A stretch of DNA of 64,000 bases from Actinokineospora xionganensis (GTDB lineage: Bacteria > Actinomycetota > Actinomycetes > Mycobacteriales > Pseudonocardiaceae): positions 1 to 64,000 of the forward strand of contig NZ_JABVED010000006.1 in the NCBI RefSeq assembly GCF_014323725.1, in the 5' to 3' direction. Of the stretch, positions 26,061 to 33,884 are shown piece by piece. The first letter of the stretch is position 1, and every line of letters begins with the position of its first letter. The notes beneath the pieces are model-generated. The model had not been told where the DNA came from. It searched no databases and was given only the letters and a program-made list of their open reading frames with translations. Both the position numbers and the translations under genes were made by a program.

Positions 26061-26806
26061 GACAGCTTGGCCACCAGGCTCAGCGGCAGGTTGCGCATCG
26101 CGAAGCCCATCAGTGTCCACGGCCACGCGGGCGTGCACGCCTCGGCCGACTCCTTCTCGATCGCCTTCACCATCGACCGCACGCCGGGCACGGTGTCGAC
26201 CATCAGCGGGGTCTTCTTGACCTTCTCGTTCATCTCCGAGCGGATGTAGCCCGGGTAGATGGTGGAGACGTTGATCGGCGACTTGAGCAGGTCGGCCCGG
26301 ATGCCCTCGGCGAGCGCGGCGACACCGGCCTTCGTCGCGGCGTAGGTCGACAGGTTGCCGCCCAGGCCGCGCATGGCGCTCATCGACGAGATGACCACCA
26401 GGTGGCCCGCGTTCTGCTCGCGGAAGATCTCCATCGACGCCTCACACTGGGCGAGCGCGGAGACGAAGTTGGTCACCGCGGTCTGCTTGTTGGCCTCGAA
26501 GAAGCCCGTGCCCAGCGGCTGTCCCTTGCCCAGACCGGCGTTGACGATCACCCGGTCGATGGTCCCGAGCTCGGATTTGAACTCGCCGAAAACCTTGAAC
26601 ACCGCGTCGTGATCGTTGACGTCGAGCGCGCGGATGACGACTTTGATGCCCGGGTTCGCCTTGAGCAACTCCGTGCGCAGCGTCTCCAGCCGGTCGGTGC
26701 GCCGCGCGGCGAGCGCCAGGTTGCGGCCGAGCGCGGCGAACTGGCGGGCCATCTCCTCGCCGAGGCCCGAACTGGCGCCGGTGATGAGGATGTTCTTACG
26801 AGTCAC
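26057..26806 (-). CDS. short-chain dehydrogenase/reductase
   Basis: 249 residues. Classical SDR: cofactor motif LITGASSGLGEEMAR (TGxxxGxG), NAGLG, catalytic Ser in VVISSMSAMRG and YxxxK in YAATKAG. The C-terminal sequence (WTLMGFAMRNLPLSLVAKLS) is hydrophobic, suggesting membrane association. Redox of a hydroxy- or keto-acyl substrate is likely. It should be the third gene of the operon that begins with the acyl-CoA dehydrogenase at 30095, but a TnpB element now separates it from its upstream partner. Confidence 0.9.
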   Translation of the reverse strand: MTRKNILITGASSGLGEEMARQFAALGRNLALAARRTDRLETLRTELLKANPGIKVVIRALDVNDHDAVFKVFGEFKSELGTIDRVIVNAGLGKGQPLGTGFFEANKQTAVTNFVSALAQCEASMEIFREQNAGHLVVISSMSAMRGLGGNLSTYAATKAGVAALAEGIRADLLKSPINVSTIYPGYIRSEMNEKVKKTPLMVDTVPGVRSMVKAIEKESAEACTPAWPWTLMGFAMRNLPLSLVAKLS

Positions 26807-26850
26807 TCTGTCTCCTGGTTTTGTCGGTGGTGGTCGCTAGTTTGATCGGC

Positions 26851-28044
26851 ATGTCCCGTTTCCGTCTTCAACCGACTCCCACCCAGGAGCGGGTATTGTT
26901 GGAGCACTGCGGGCATGCGCGGTTTGTGTGGAATCTCGCCGTGGAGCAGCACGCGCACTGGCGGTCGGGGCGCAAGGCGGCCCCTGGGTACACCGAGCAG
27001 TGTCGTCAGTTGACGCAGGCTCGGACGGCGAACCCGTGGTTGGCGGCTGGGTCGGTGATCGTTCAGCAGCAGGCGTTGAAGGATTTTGCCCAGGCGATGG
27101 CGAACTTCTTCGGCCGGACCCACCGGCGGCCCACTTGGCGCAGGCGCGGGCGCAATGAAGGTTTCCGGATCGTGGCGGCCAAACTGAGCGATGTGCGCCG
27201 GGTCTCCCGCAACGTCGGTGAGGTCAAGGTGCCCAAGATCGGCTGGGTCCGATTCTGGTGGTCGCGTGCGGTCGCCGCGGGTGTGAAATCCTATCGGATC
27301 ACCCGAGATCGAGCGGGCCGCTGGCATGTGGCGTTCCCGGTCGTGCCCGAGCCCATCTCCGGACCGGGCGCAGGTGCGGTCGTAGGCGTGGATCGAGGCG
27401 TCGCGGTGTCGGCGGCGTTGTCCACCGGGGAACTCTTGTCCGTGCCCGCACTGCGCGCCGGCGAGAAAGCGAGGCTGCTGCGGTTGCAACGCAAGCTCGC
27501 CCGGGCGCAACGCGGCTCCATTCGGCGCGGCAAGGTCAAAACAGCGATGGCGAGGCTCAGTGCTCGCGAAACCGACCGGCGCAAGGACTGGGTCGAGAAG
27601 ACCAGCACCCGCCTGGCTCGCGAGTTCGACGTGATCGGCGTCGAAGATCTCAAGATCAGCAACATGACCCGGTCGGCAAAAGGCACGGTCGAGGCGCCCG
27701 GCCGGGGTGTGCGGCAGAAGGCGGGCCTGAACCGGGGAATCCTCGCCAATGGGTGGGGCCTGCTCGTGACCCGTGTGGAGCAGAAGGCTCCGGGTCGGGT
27801 GGTGAAGGTCGACCCGCGGGTCACCAGTCAGCGTTGTTCGGCGAGTGGGGTCGTGGATCGGGAGGCGCGCGAGAGCCAAGCCGCCTTCCGGTGCCGGTCC
27901 TGCGGTTTCGCCACCAACGCGGATGTGAACGCGGCTTTGAATATTCGATGCGCGGCAGGGCATGCCGTGGCTGCACGGGGAGGCCCGCCGTTGGGTGAGC
28001 CTGCGAACCGTGAACCTCAACGCGACCTCCTCCTCGTGCGGTAG
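26851..28044 (+). CDS. tnpB: TnpB RNA-guided nuclease-like transposon protein
   Basis: 397 residues from ATG 26851 (TTG 26821 is possible). Intact reading frame. N-terminal FRLQPTPTQERVLLEHCGHA, RuvC-I Asp in VVGVDRGVAVSAALSTGE, RuvC-II Glu in VIGVEDLKISNMTRSAKG, and final Asp in FATNADVNAALNI. The zinc finger reads RCSASG and CRSCG, so one of the four usual Cys is Ser. TnpB proteins are guided by an omega RNA made from the 3' end of the gene and the right end. Divergent from the two other TnpB relics in this window, so a separate lineage. Confidence 0.92.
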   Translation: MSRFRLQPTPTQERVLLEHCGHARFVWNLAVEQHAHWRSGRKAAPGYTEQCRQLTQARTANPWLAAGSVIVQQQALKDFAQAMANFFGRTHRRPTWRRRGRNEGFRIVAAKLSDVRRVSRNVGEVKVPKIGWVRFWWSRAVAAGVKSYRITRDRAGRWHVAFPVVPEPISGPGAGAVVGVDRGVAVSAALSTGELLSVPALRAGEKARLLRLQRKLARAQRGSIRRGKVKTAMARLSARETDRRKDWVEKTSTRLAREFDVIGVEDLKISNMTRSAKGTVEAPGRGVRQKAGLNRGILANGWGLLVTRVEQKAPGRVVKVDPRVTSQRCSASGVVDREARESQAAFRCRSCGFATNADVNAALNIRCAAGHAVAARGGPPLGEPANREPQRDLLLVR

Positions 28045-28057
28045 TTGCTGTTGGAAT

Positions 28058-28074
28058 CCCGGCCTCAGGCCGGG
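28058..28074. ncRNA. right-end hairpin, part of presumed omega RNA region
   Basis: CCCGGCC-TCA-GGCCGGG forms a perfect 7-bp stem directly behind tnpB and is followed by GGGATGTCAA. In IS200/IS605 elements this is the position of the subterminal hairpin and of the guide-RNA scaffold end. It may also terminate transcription of the SDR gene that ends at 28081. RNA function is inferred from family knowledge. Confidence 0.5.
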
Positions 28075-28080
28075 GGGATG

Positions 28081-28899
28081 TCAAGGGTTTTCCTTCTCCA
28101 TCTTGGGCCGCAGCTTGGCCCAGTACTTGGCGACCTGCTTGTCCACCAGCCACGGCGCGAGCCGCTTGAGCCGCTGCGCGCGCCTGCCGTCGGCGTGCGT
28201 GTGGACGAGGAACCGCTTGGCCGCCACCGCGTCGAACACCTGCTTGGCCACGTCTTCGGGGGTCACCTTGGACGAGGCCATCAGCTTCTGGCTGACCTTG
28301 AGCGCGGCCGGGTCCGGCGTGCGCATGCGGTCGTTGAGATTGGTCTGCACGAACGCCGGGCACACCACGGTGGTGTTGATCCCGTGCGGTTCGAGTTCGT
28401 AGCGAAGGGTCTGCGACAGCGCGAGGACGCCCGCCTTGGTGACGTTGTAGGACGACATCCCGGGCAGGTTCATGATCGCGGCCAGCGACGCGACGTTGAC
28501 CAGGTGGCCGGAGCCCTGGGCTTTGAACATCGGGGTGAAGGTCGCGCAGCCGCGCACCACACCCTTGAGGTTGATCTCCCAGATCCAGTCCCAGTCGGCC
28601 ATCGGGATGCGGTCGATCCGCCCACCCGAGGCCACACCCGCGTTGTTGACCAGCACGTCGAGCCCACCCCAGTGCTCCTCGCACCACTCGCGGGCGGCGG
28701 CCCAGGACTCGTCCTTGGTCACGTCGAGAGCCAGGTGCTCGGCGTCGATCTCCTTGGCGGAAATCTCCTTGGCGGCGGTCTCAGCGGCAGTGACGTCAAT
28801 GTCGGTGACGAGCACGCGCCAGCCAGCTTTCGCGTAGTGCGCCGCCATGGCCTTGCCCAAGCCGGAACCCGATCCGGTGATCAGAATTCGCCGGTTCAT
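28081..28899 (-). CDS. short-chain dehydrogenase/reductase
   Basis: 272 residues from ATG 28899, which overlaps the acyl-CoA dehydrogenase stop by 4 nt. SDR motifs: LITGSGSGLGKAMAAHYA, NNAGVASGG, VNVASLAAIMN (Ser) and YNVTKAG (YxxxK). The C-terminal tail is basic and carries no further domain. In the operon it would oxidise or reduce the acyl intermediate handled by the dehydrogenase and kinase. Its stop lies only 7 nt beyond the TnpB right-end hairpin, so the insertion lies immediately behind this gene. Confidence 0.9.
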   Translation of the reverse strand: MNRRILITGSGSGLGKAMAAHYAKAGWRVLVTDIDVTAAETAAKEISAKEIDAEHLALDVTKDESWAAAREWCEEHWGGLDVLVNNAGVASGGRIDRIPMADWDWIWEINLKGVVRGCATFTPMFKAQGSGHLVNVASLAAIMNLPGMSSYNVTKAGVLALSQTLRYELEPHGINTTVVCPAFVQTNLNDRMRTPDPAALKVSQKLMASSKVTPEDVAKQVFDAVAAKRFLVHTHADGRRAQRLKRLAPWLVDKQVAKYWAKLRPKMEKENP

Positions 28900-30095
28900 G
28901 CGGTGTACTTCTTGAGCTCGATGCGGGAGACGACGCCGCGGTGGACCTCGTCCGGGCCGTCGGCCAAGCGCAACGAGCGGGCGCCCGCGTAGGCCGCGGC
29001 CAGCGGGAAGTCGTCGGTCATGCCCGCGCCGCCGTGCAGCTGGATGGACATGTCGATCACGTCCAGCGCCATGTTCGGCACCACCACCTTGATCTGCGAG
29101 ACCTCCGAGAGCGCGCCCTTGAGCCCGTAGGTGTCCAGCTTCCACGCGGCGTTGAGGACGAGCAAGCGGGCCTGCTCGATGGCGATTCGCGCGTCGGCGA
29201 TGCGCTCGCGGTTGCCGCCGAGGTTGGCCAGCGGCTTGCCGAACGCCTCGCGCTGGGTGGCGCGCTCGCAGGCGAGTTCGAGGGCCTTCTCGGCGAGGCC
29301 GATCAGGCGCATGCAGTGGTGGATGCGGCCGGGGCCGAGCCTGCCCTGGGCGATCTCGAAACCGCGGCCGGGACCGGCGATGACGGCGTCGAGCGGCAGG
29401 CGGACGTCGGTGAAGCTGACCTCGCCGTGGCCGAAGGGCTCGTCGTGACGACCGAAGACCGGCAGCATCCGCTCCAGCTTGAAACCGGGGGTGTCCAAGG
29501 GAACCAGGACCATCGAGTGCCGCGCGTACTTGTGCGCGTCCGGGTCGGTCAGGCCCATGAAGATGGCGACCTTGCAGTTCGGGTGGCCGATGCCGGTGGA
29601 GAACCACTTGCGGCCGTTGAGGACGATCTCGTCGTTCTTGACCACCGCCGTGGCCGCCATGTTCGTCGCGTCCGAGGAGGCGACGCCCGGCTCGGTCATG
29701 CAGAAGGCGGAGCGGATCTCGCCGCGCAGCAGCGGTTCGAGCCAGCGCTGCTTCTGCTCGTCGCTGCCGTACATGTGCAGGACTTCCATGTTCCCGGTGT
29801 CCGGGGCGTTGCAGTTGAAGACCTCGGGGGCGATGAAGGACCGCCCCATCAGCTCGGCGAGCGGCGCGTACTCGACGTTGGCCAGGCCGGATTCGTCCTT
29901 GAGGAAGAGGTTCCAGAGACCGGCCGCGCGGGCCTTGGCCTTGAGCTCCTCGATGACCGGCAGGACCACCCACGGGTCGTCCAGCGCGGCGAGCTCACGG
30001 TGGTAGTCGGCCTCGACCGGCTCGATCTCGGTGCGGATGAAGTCCCCGACCCTGGCGAGATAGTCGGCCGCTTTGGCCGAGTGCGCGAAGTCCAC
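28896..30095 (-). CDS. acyl-CoA dehydrogenase (ACAD10/11-like or LvaC-like)
   Basis: 399 residues, flavoprotein. Signatures: AFCMTEPGVASSDATNMAAT, LNGRKWFSTGIGHPNCKVAI, RIHHCMRLIGLAEKALELAC, REAFGKPLA and QLHGGAGMTDDFPLA. These match the long-chain ACAD subgroup whose relatives carry or sit beside APH-type kinases. First gene of the leftward operon, divergent from tetR with the duplicated operator between them. A role in handling hydroxyacyl-CoA is inferred from the kinase encoded downstream. Confidence 0.92.
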   Translation of the reverse strand: MDFAHSAKAADYLARVGDFIRTEIEPVEADYHRELAALDDPWVVLPVIEELKAKARAAGLWNLFLKDESGLANVEYAPLAELMGRSFIAPEVFNCNAPDTGNMEVLHMYGSDEQKQRWLEPLLRGEIRSAFCMTEPGVASSDATNMAATAVVKNDEIVLNGRKWFSTGIGHPNCKVAIFMGLTDPDAHKYARHSMVLVPLDTPGFKLERMLPVFGRHDEPFGHGEVSFTDVRLPLDAVIAGPGRGFEIAQGRLGPGRIHHCMRLIGLAEKALELACERATQREAFGKPLANLGGNRERIADARIAIEQARLLVLNAAWKLDTYGLKGALSEVSQIKVVVPNMALDVIDMSIQLHGGAGMTDDFPLAAAYAGARSLRLADGPDEVHRGVVSRIELKKYTA

Positions 30096-30106
30096 GTCGC
30101 CTCCTA

Positions 30107-30152
30107 TTGAGCGTTGCTCAACAAGGTACCCTGCCTATCGAGCAACGCTCAA
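30107..30152. promoter_or_regulatory. duplicated TetR-type operator
   Basis: TTGAGCGTTGCTCAA (30107-30121) is a perfect dyad of 6+3+6. A second copy, TCGAGCAACGCTCAA (30138-30152), follows 16 nt later with one mismatch. Both lie in the 76-nt gap between the divergent acyl-CoA dehydrogenase and tetR genes, so the encoded repressor probably controls both directions. Confidence 0.85.
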
Positions 30153-30171
30153 CAGGTCCGAGGAGTGACGT

Positions 30172-30741
30172 ATGTCCGAAGCACCCACCAGGGTCCGCCG
30201 CACGGCGGCCGACCGGCGCAAGCAGCTGATCGGGATCGGTCTGCGGATGCTCACCGTGCGCCCGATCCACCAGGTCACGGTGGACGAGGTGGCCGCCGAG
30301 GCGGGCATCTCACGCAGTCTGCTGTTCCACTACTTCCCCACCAAGCAGGACTACTACGTCGAGGTCGTCCGCGCCGCGGGCCGCCGCCTCCTGCGCTCGG
30401 CCCAGCCCGGGGACGACGCCCGCGCGATCGTCGAGGGCTATGTCGCCTTCATCGAACGCCGCCGCACGCAGTACGTCGGCCTGTTCCGCGCCTCCGGGCT
30501 CGACGACTGGGTCAAGGAGATCCACGACGAGACGCAGGACGAGTTGAGCGTGCGGGTGATGTCGGCGCTGGGCCTGGTCGAGCCGCCGGAGCCGGTGGTG
30601 TTGGCGGTGCGGGCGTGGTGGGCGTTCGCGGAGGAACTGACGATCGAGTGGACCGGCCGGGAGCGAACGGACCGGGAGGCCCTGGTCGGCTTGCTGCTCA
30701 GCGCGCTGGACAACGTGGTGCTGTTGGCGCGGGACATCTGA
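30172..30741 (+). CDS. TetR-family transcriptional regulator
   Basis: 189 residues. N-terminal helix-turn-helix (VTVDEVAAEAGISRSLLFHY, FPTKQDYYVEV) and a C-terminal ligand domain of mixed helices. It lies divergently from the acyl-CoA dehydrogenase operon and immediately behind two operator copies, the standard arrangement for an autoregulated local repressor. An acyl-CoA or hydroxyacyl-CoA inducer is a reasonable guess. A terminator follows at 30789. Confidence 0.93.
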   Translation: MSEAPTRVRRTAADRRKQLIGIGLRMLTVRPIHQVTVDEVAAEAGISRSLLFHYFPTKQDYYVEVVRAAGRRLLRSAQPGDDARAIVEGYVAFIERRRTQYVGLFRASGLDDWVKEIHDETQDELSVRVMSALGLVEPPEPVVLAVRAWWAFAEELTIEWTGRERTDREALVGLLLSALDNVVLLARDI

Positions 30742-30788
30742 GGGCCTGCCCTTTCGGTCCGGAGGCACGGGCGAGGCAGCGACGAGAC

Positions 30789-30827
30789 ACCGATGGGGCC
30801 AGGCGCGAGGTGCCGGGCCCCATCGGT
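30789..30827. terminator. bidirectional terminator between tetR and the protease gene
   Basis: ACCGATGGGGCC (30789-30800) and GGCCCCATCGGT (30816-30827) form a 12-bp perfect stem; the loop adds GGC/GCC pairing. It stands between convergent genes. Confidence 0.75.
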
Positions 30828-30837
30828 TGTTCTCAGG

Positions 30838-32013
30838 TCACGCCTTGAGCAGCAGGTTCACCGTGTCGGGGCTGATCCCGCCGATCTTGTCCTTCGTCGC
30901 CGCGGCGGTGATCGCCTCCGCGACGGCCGACGGGGTGGCGTCGGGGTTGGCCGCCAGGTACAGGGCGACCGCGCCCGCCACGTGCGGGGTGGCCATCGAC
31001 GTGCCGCTGATCGTCTTGGTCTCCCCGCCGATCCACGCCGACGTGATGTCCACGCCGGGCGCGTAGAGGTCGACGACCTTGCCGAAGCTGGAGAACTCGG
31101 CCTGCTTGTCGGCGTTGTCCGAAGCCGCGATCGTCAGCGCCTCGGGAACGCGCGCCGGCGAGCTGTTGCCCGCGTCGTCGGAGCTGTTGCCCGCCGCCAC
31201 CGCGAAGGTGACACCGGACTCGATCGCCGCCCGCACGGCCTTGTCCAGCGCCTCGTCGGCGCCGCCGCCCAGGCTCATGTTCGCCACCGACGGGCCCTGG
31301 TGGTTCTTGGCGACCCAGTCGATGCCCGCGATGACGCCTTCGGTCGTGCCGCTGCCCTGCGCGTCGAGGACCCGCACCGGGACGATCTTCACGCCCTTGG
31401 CGACGCCGTATTCCGCACTGCCGATCGTGCCCGCCACGTGCGTGCCGTGGCCGTGCTCGTCCTCGGGCTTGTCGTCGTTGTCGACGGCGTCGAAGCCGCC
31501 CGACACCCGCCCGCCGAGCGCGGGGTGGTCGGCCTGGACGCCGGTGTCGATGACGAACGCGGTGACGTTGTCAGCCTTGCCGCTGTAGGTGAACGACTTG
31601 TCCAGCGGCAGGTCGGCCTGGTCGATCCGGTCGAGTCCCCAGGACGGCGGATTCGGCTGGACATCGAGCGCCCGAATTTTCTGGTTGGCTTGCACGAATT
31701 CGACCGCGTCGTCGGCCGCGAGTTTGCGAGCCTGCGATTCCGACATTGTGGCCGAGAATCCCTTGATAGAACTTTCGTAGGTTGCGCGAACCTTTCCACC
31801 GTAGTTATGGGCGACCTCCGCGGACTGGCTGCGCGAGCCGTCCTTGAGCACCACGATGTAGCTGCCCTCAACCGCGTCCGGGCTCCCTGCCAGCAGGATC
31901 TCACCCTCCTGCGCCTGTGCGGGAGCAGCCAACGCGACAACTGTCGCCGCCGAGCCGATGAGTGCGAAGCCGATTGCGAGTCGGCCCCGACGACCTTCGC
32001 GCCTCAGTGTCAT
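30838..32013 (-). CDS. secreted subtilisin-like serine protease (S8) with I9 propeptide
   Basis: 391 residues from ATG 32013, with a GAAAGGAA ribosome-binding site. Signal peptide 1-~35 (twin Arg-rich start, then AIGFALIGSAATVVALAAPAQA). Inhibitor I9 propeptide ~45-115 (YIVVLKDGSRSQSAEVAHNY). Catalytic triad: Asp in AFVIDTGVQADHP, His in HGHGTHVAGTIG and Ser in SGTSMATPHVAGA, with oxyanion Asn in VAAGNSSDDAG. Extracellular proteinase K-like enzyme, matured by propeptide removal. Monocistronic. Confidence 0.95.
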   Translation of the reverse strand: MTLRREGRRGRLAIGFALIGSAATVVALAAPAQAQEGEILLAGSPDAVEGSYIVVLKDGSRSQSAEVAHNYGGKVRATYESSIKGFSATMSESQARKLAADDAVEFVQANQKIRALDVQPNPPSWGLDRIDQADLPLDKSFTYSGKADNVTAFVIDTGVQADHPALGGRVSGGFDAVDNDDKPEDEHGHGTHVAGTIGSAEYGVAKGVKIVPVRVLDAQGSGTTEGVIAGIDWVAKNHQGPSVANMSLGGGADEALDKAVRAAIESGVTFAVAAGNSSDDAGNSSPARVPEALTIAASDNADKQAEFSSFGKVVDLYAPGVDITSAWIGGETKTISGTSMATPHVAGAVALYLAANPDATPSAVAEAITAAATKDKIGGISPDTVNLLLKA

Positions 32014-32148
32014 GAAAGGTGTTCCTTTCTTGTTCGGAAATGCCATGCAATGACGTTTCGACAAGAAAGGGCAACAGTTGCCACTTGCCACTGTTACTCC
32101 GACCAGACCAGACACATGGTCTGTTCAGTGCGGCTGGCCTCGGGATCT

Positions 32149-33777
32149 TCAGCCCATTTCGCGTAGCTGCTTTCGGACAACTTTTCCGGTCGCGTTGCGG
32201 GGCAGCTCGTCGACGAAGACGACATCGCGCGGGACCTTGAAGCGGGCCAGGTTCGACTTCACGTGCTCGCGCAACTCGTCCGCGGTGACGTCGGTGTCCA
32301 CCACGACGTAGGCCTTGAGCCGCTGGCCGAACTCGGGATCCTCGGTGCCGAGCACGGCCGCCTCGACCACGCCCGGGTACTCCACGAGCAGGTTCTCGAC
32401 CTCGGCCGGGAAGACGTTCTCGCCGCCGGAGACGATCATGTCGTCGTCGCGGCCGTCGATGAACAGCCTGCCCTCGGCGTCGAAGTGACCGACGTCACCG
32501 ATGGACAGCAGGCCGTCGATGATCTCCTTGTTGCGCCCGTCGGTGTACCCGCCGAAGCTCAGGCCGCTGCCGACGAAGATCCGCCCGGTGACGTTGGGCT
32601 GGGTGATCCGCCCGCCCTCGGCGTCATAGAGCCGCACCTGACAACCGACCGGCGGCCTGCCCACGGTGCCCGGCGCGGCGCGCCAGTCCTCGGGCGTGGC
32701 GACCGTCGCGACGGCGACCTCGGTCGAGCCGTACAGGTTGTGGACCACGTCGCCGAACGCGCGGGTCGCGCGGTTGCCCAGCTCCGGCGAGAGGGCCGAG
32801 CCCGCGGTGAACAAGATGCGCAGCGAGCTCGTGTCGTAGCGGGCCAGAACCTCCGGGCCGAGGTCGAGCACGCGCTGCAGCATCGTCGGAACCAGCACCA
32901 GCGTGGTCGCCTTGTTGTCCTGGATCATCTTCAGGATCTGCTCGGGATCGAACTTGCGGCGCATCACGACCGCGGAGCCCAGGGCGAAGCTGATGATGAA
33001 CTGCGAGAGCCCGGTTCCGTGGAACAGCGGCGCTCCCAGCACGGTGCTCTCCCCCGCGCGAAGCGGGATGCGGTCGAGGAACTGCGCGGCGGCCAGCGGC
33101 GAGCGCACCTGGCGCGGCGCGCCCTTTGGTGTTCCAGTGGTTCCGCTGGTCAGCAGCACCATGCCGCCCGGCTCCGACGGCGCGGGAACCGGCCGGTCGT
33201 CGGTGTTCGCGATGAGTTCCTCAAGGGTGCGCGCGTCTTCGACCGTGGTGTCGGTCCAGGCGATGAACCGCGGGATCTCGGGCGGCAGCGCCGTGGCGAG
33301 CTCGCTGAACTCCTGGTCGTGGATGAACACGGAGACGCCCTCGCGCTTGGCCACGTCTGCCAGCTGCGGCTTCGCGAAACCGGTGTTCATCAGCAGCAGC
33401 CGGGCACCGAGCTTGCCCGCGGCGAGCATGGTCTCCACCGCGCCGCGGTGGTCGCGAGCGAGCAACGCGACCACGGACTTCTCCGTGACACCGCGCTGGG
33501 CCAGCGCCCGGGCGAGCGCGTTGGATCGGGTGTCGAGCTGGCGGAAGGTCAGCGGCCCGAGTTCGTCGACGAGGCCGACGGCCCGGTGGTCCCGGTTCGC
33601 AGCCACCCGAGCGGCGCCCGCGATCGGCCCCAGCTGGCGCACGGCGATCATCGACTTGACCACGTGATCCGGCCGGGACATCGGAACCAGCCCGGCCCGG
33701 CGCATCACATCGACACTGCGGACAACCGTCGGCACCTTGCCCGCCAGATCGCGCACCAGGGTCATGTAGTCGCTCAA
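32149..33777 (-). CDS. AMP-binding acyl-CoA synthetase
   Basis: 542 residues. Adenylate-forming enzyme: P-loop LLTSGTTGTPKGAP, NLYGSTEVAVATVAT, GDVGHFDAEGRLFIDGRDDD, VSGGENVFPAEVENLLVEYP and C-terminal catalytic Lys in LPRNATGKVVRKQL. It activates a fatty or other carboxylic acid to acyl-CoA. Close relatives in actinobacteria are FadD-type enzymes. It may feed the acyl-CoA dehydrogenase/kinase operon 2 kb away, although the protease gene separates them. A palindrome lies in its upstream region at 33832. Confidence 0.92.
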   Translation of the reverse strand: MSDYMTLVRDLAGKVPTVVRSVDVMRRAGLVPMSRPDHVVKSMIAVRQLGPIAGAARVAANRDHRAVGLVDELGPLTFRQLDTRSNALARALAQRGVTEKSVVALLARDHRGAVETMLAAGKLGARLLLMNTGFAKPQLADVAKREGVSVFIHDQEFSELATALPPEIPRFIAWTDTTVEDARTLEELIANTDDRPVPAPSEPGGMVLLTSGTTGTPKGAPRQVRSPLAAAQFLDRIPLRAGESTVLGAPLFHGTGLSQFIISFALGSAVVMRRKFDPEQILKMIQDNKATTLVLVPTMLQRVLDLGPEVLARYDTSSLRILFTAGSALSPELGNRATRAFGDVVHNLYGSTEVAVATVATPEDWRAAPGTVGRPPVGCQVRLYDAEGGRITQPNVTGRIFVGSGLSFGGYTDGRNKEIIDGLLSIGDVGHFDAEGRLFIDGRDDDMIVSGGENVFPAEVENLLVEYPGVVEAAVLGTEDPEFGQRLKAYVVVDTDVTADELREHVKSNLARFKVPRDVVFVDELPRNATGKVVRKQLREMG

Positions 33778-33831
33778 CGGAGCCTCCCGTGGACGTTCGT
33801 GTTACCGCCGAGCCACGTTGCCGCACAAGTT

Positions 33832-33841
33832 ACTCGCGAGT
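33832..33841. promoter_or_regulatory. palindromic operator candidate
   Basis: ACTCGCGAGT is a perfect 10-bp palindrome, extended as GTT-ACTCGCGAGT-C-AAC. It lies between the divergent acyl-CoA synthetase and DNA polymerase genes, 54 nt ahead of the synthetase start. Palindromes of this kind often bind TetR-type regulators of fatty acid genes. Confidence 0.45.
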
Positions 33842-33884
33842 CAACTGCCGGTATCTGTCAGTGGGATGGCGCAGAATCGCCGGT

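Larger units (their letters stand above)
26821..28078 (+). mobile_element. tnpB-only IS605/IS1341-type insertion
   Basis: The element consists of one tnpB gene and a right-end hairpin; no TnpA transposase is present. It is inserted between two same-strand SDR genes, with its gene in the opposite orientation. The exact ends cannot be defined by eye: IS200/IS605 elements lack inverted terminal repeats and target duplications. The given limits are the gene edges and hairpin. Confidence 0.6.
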
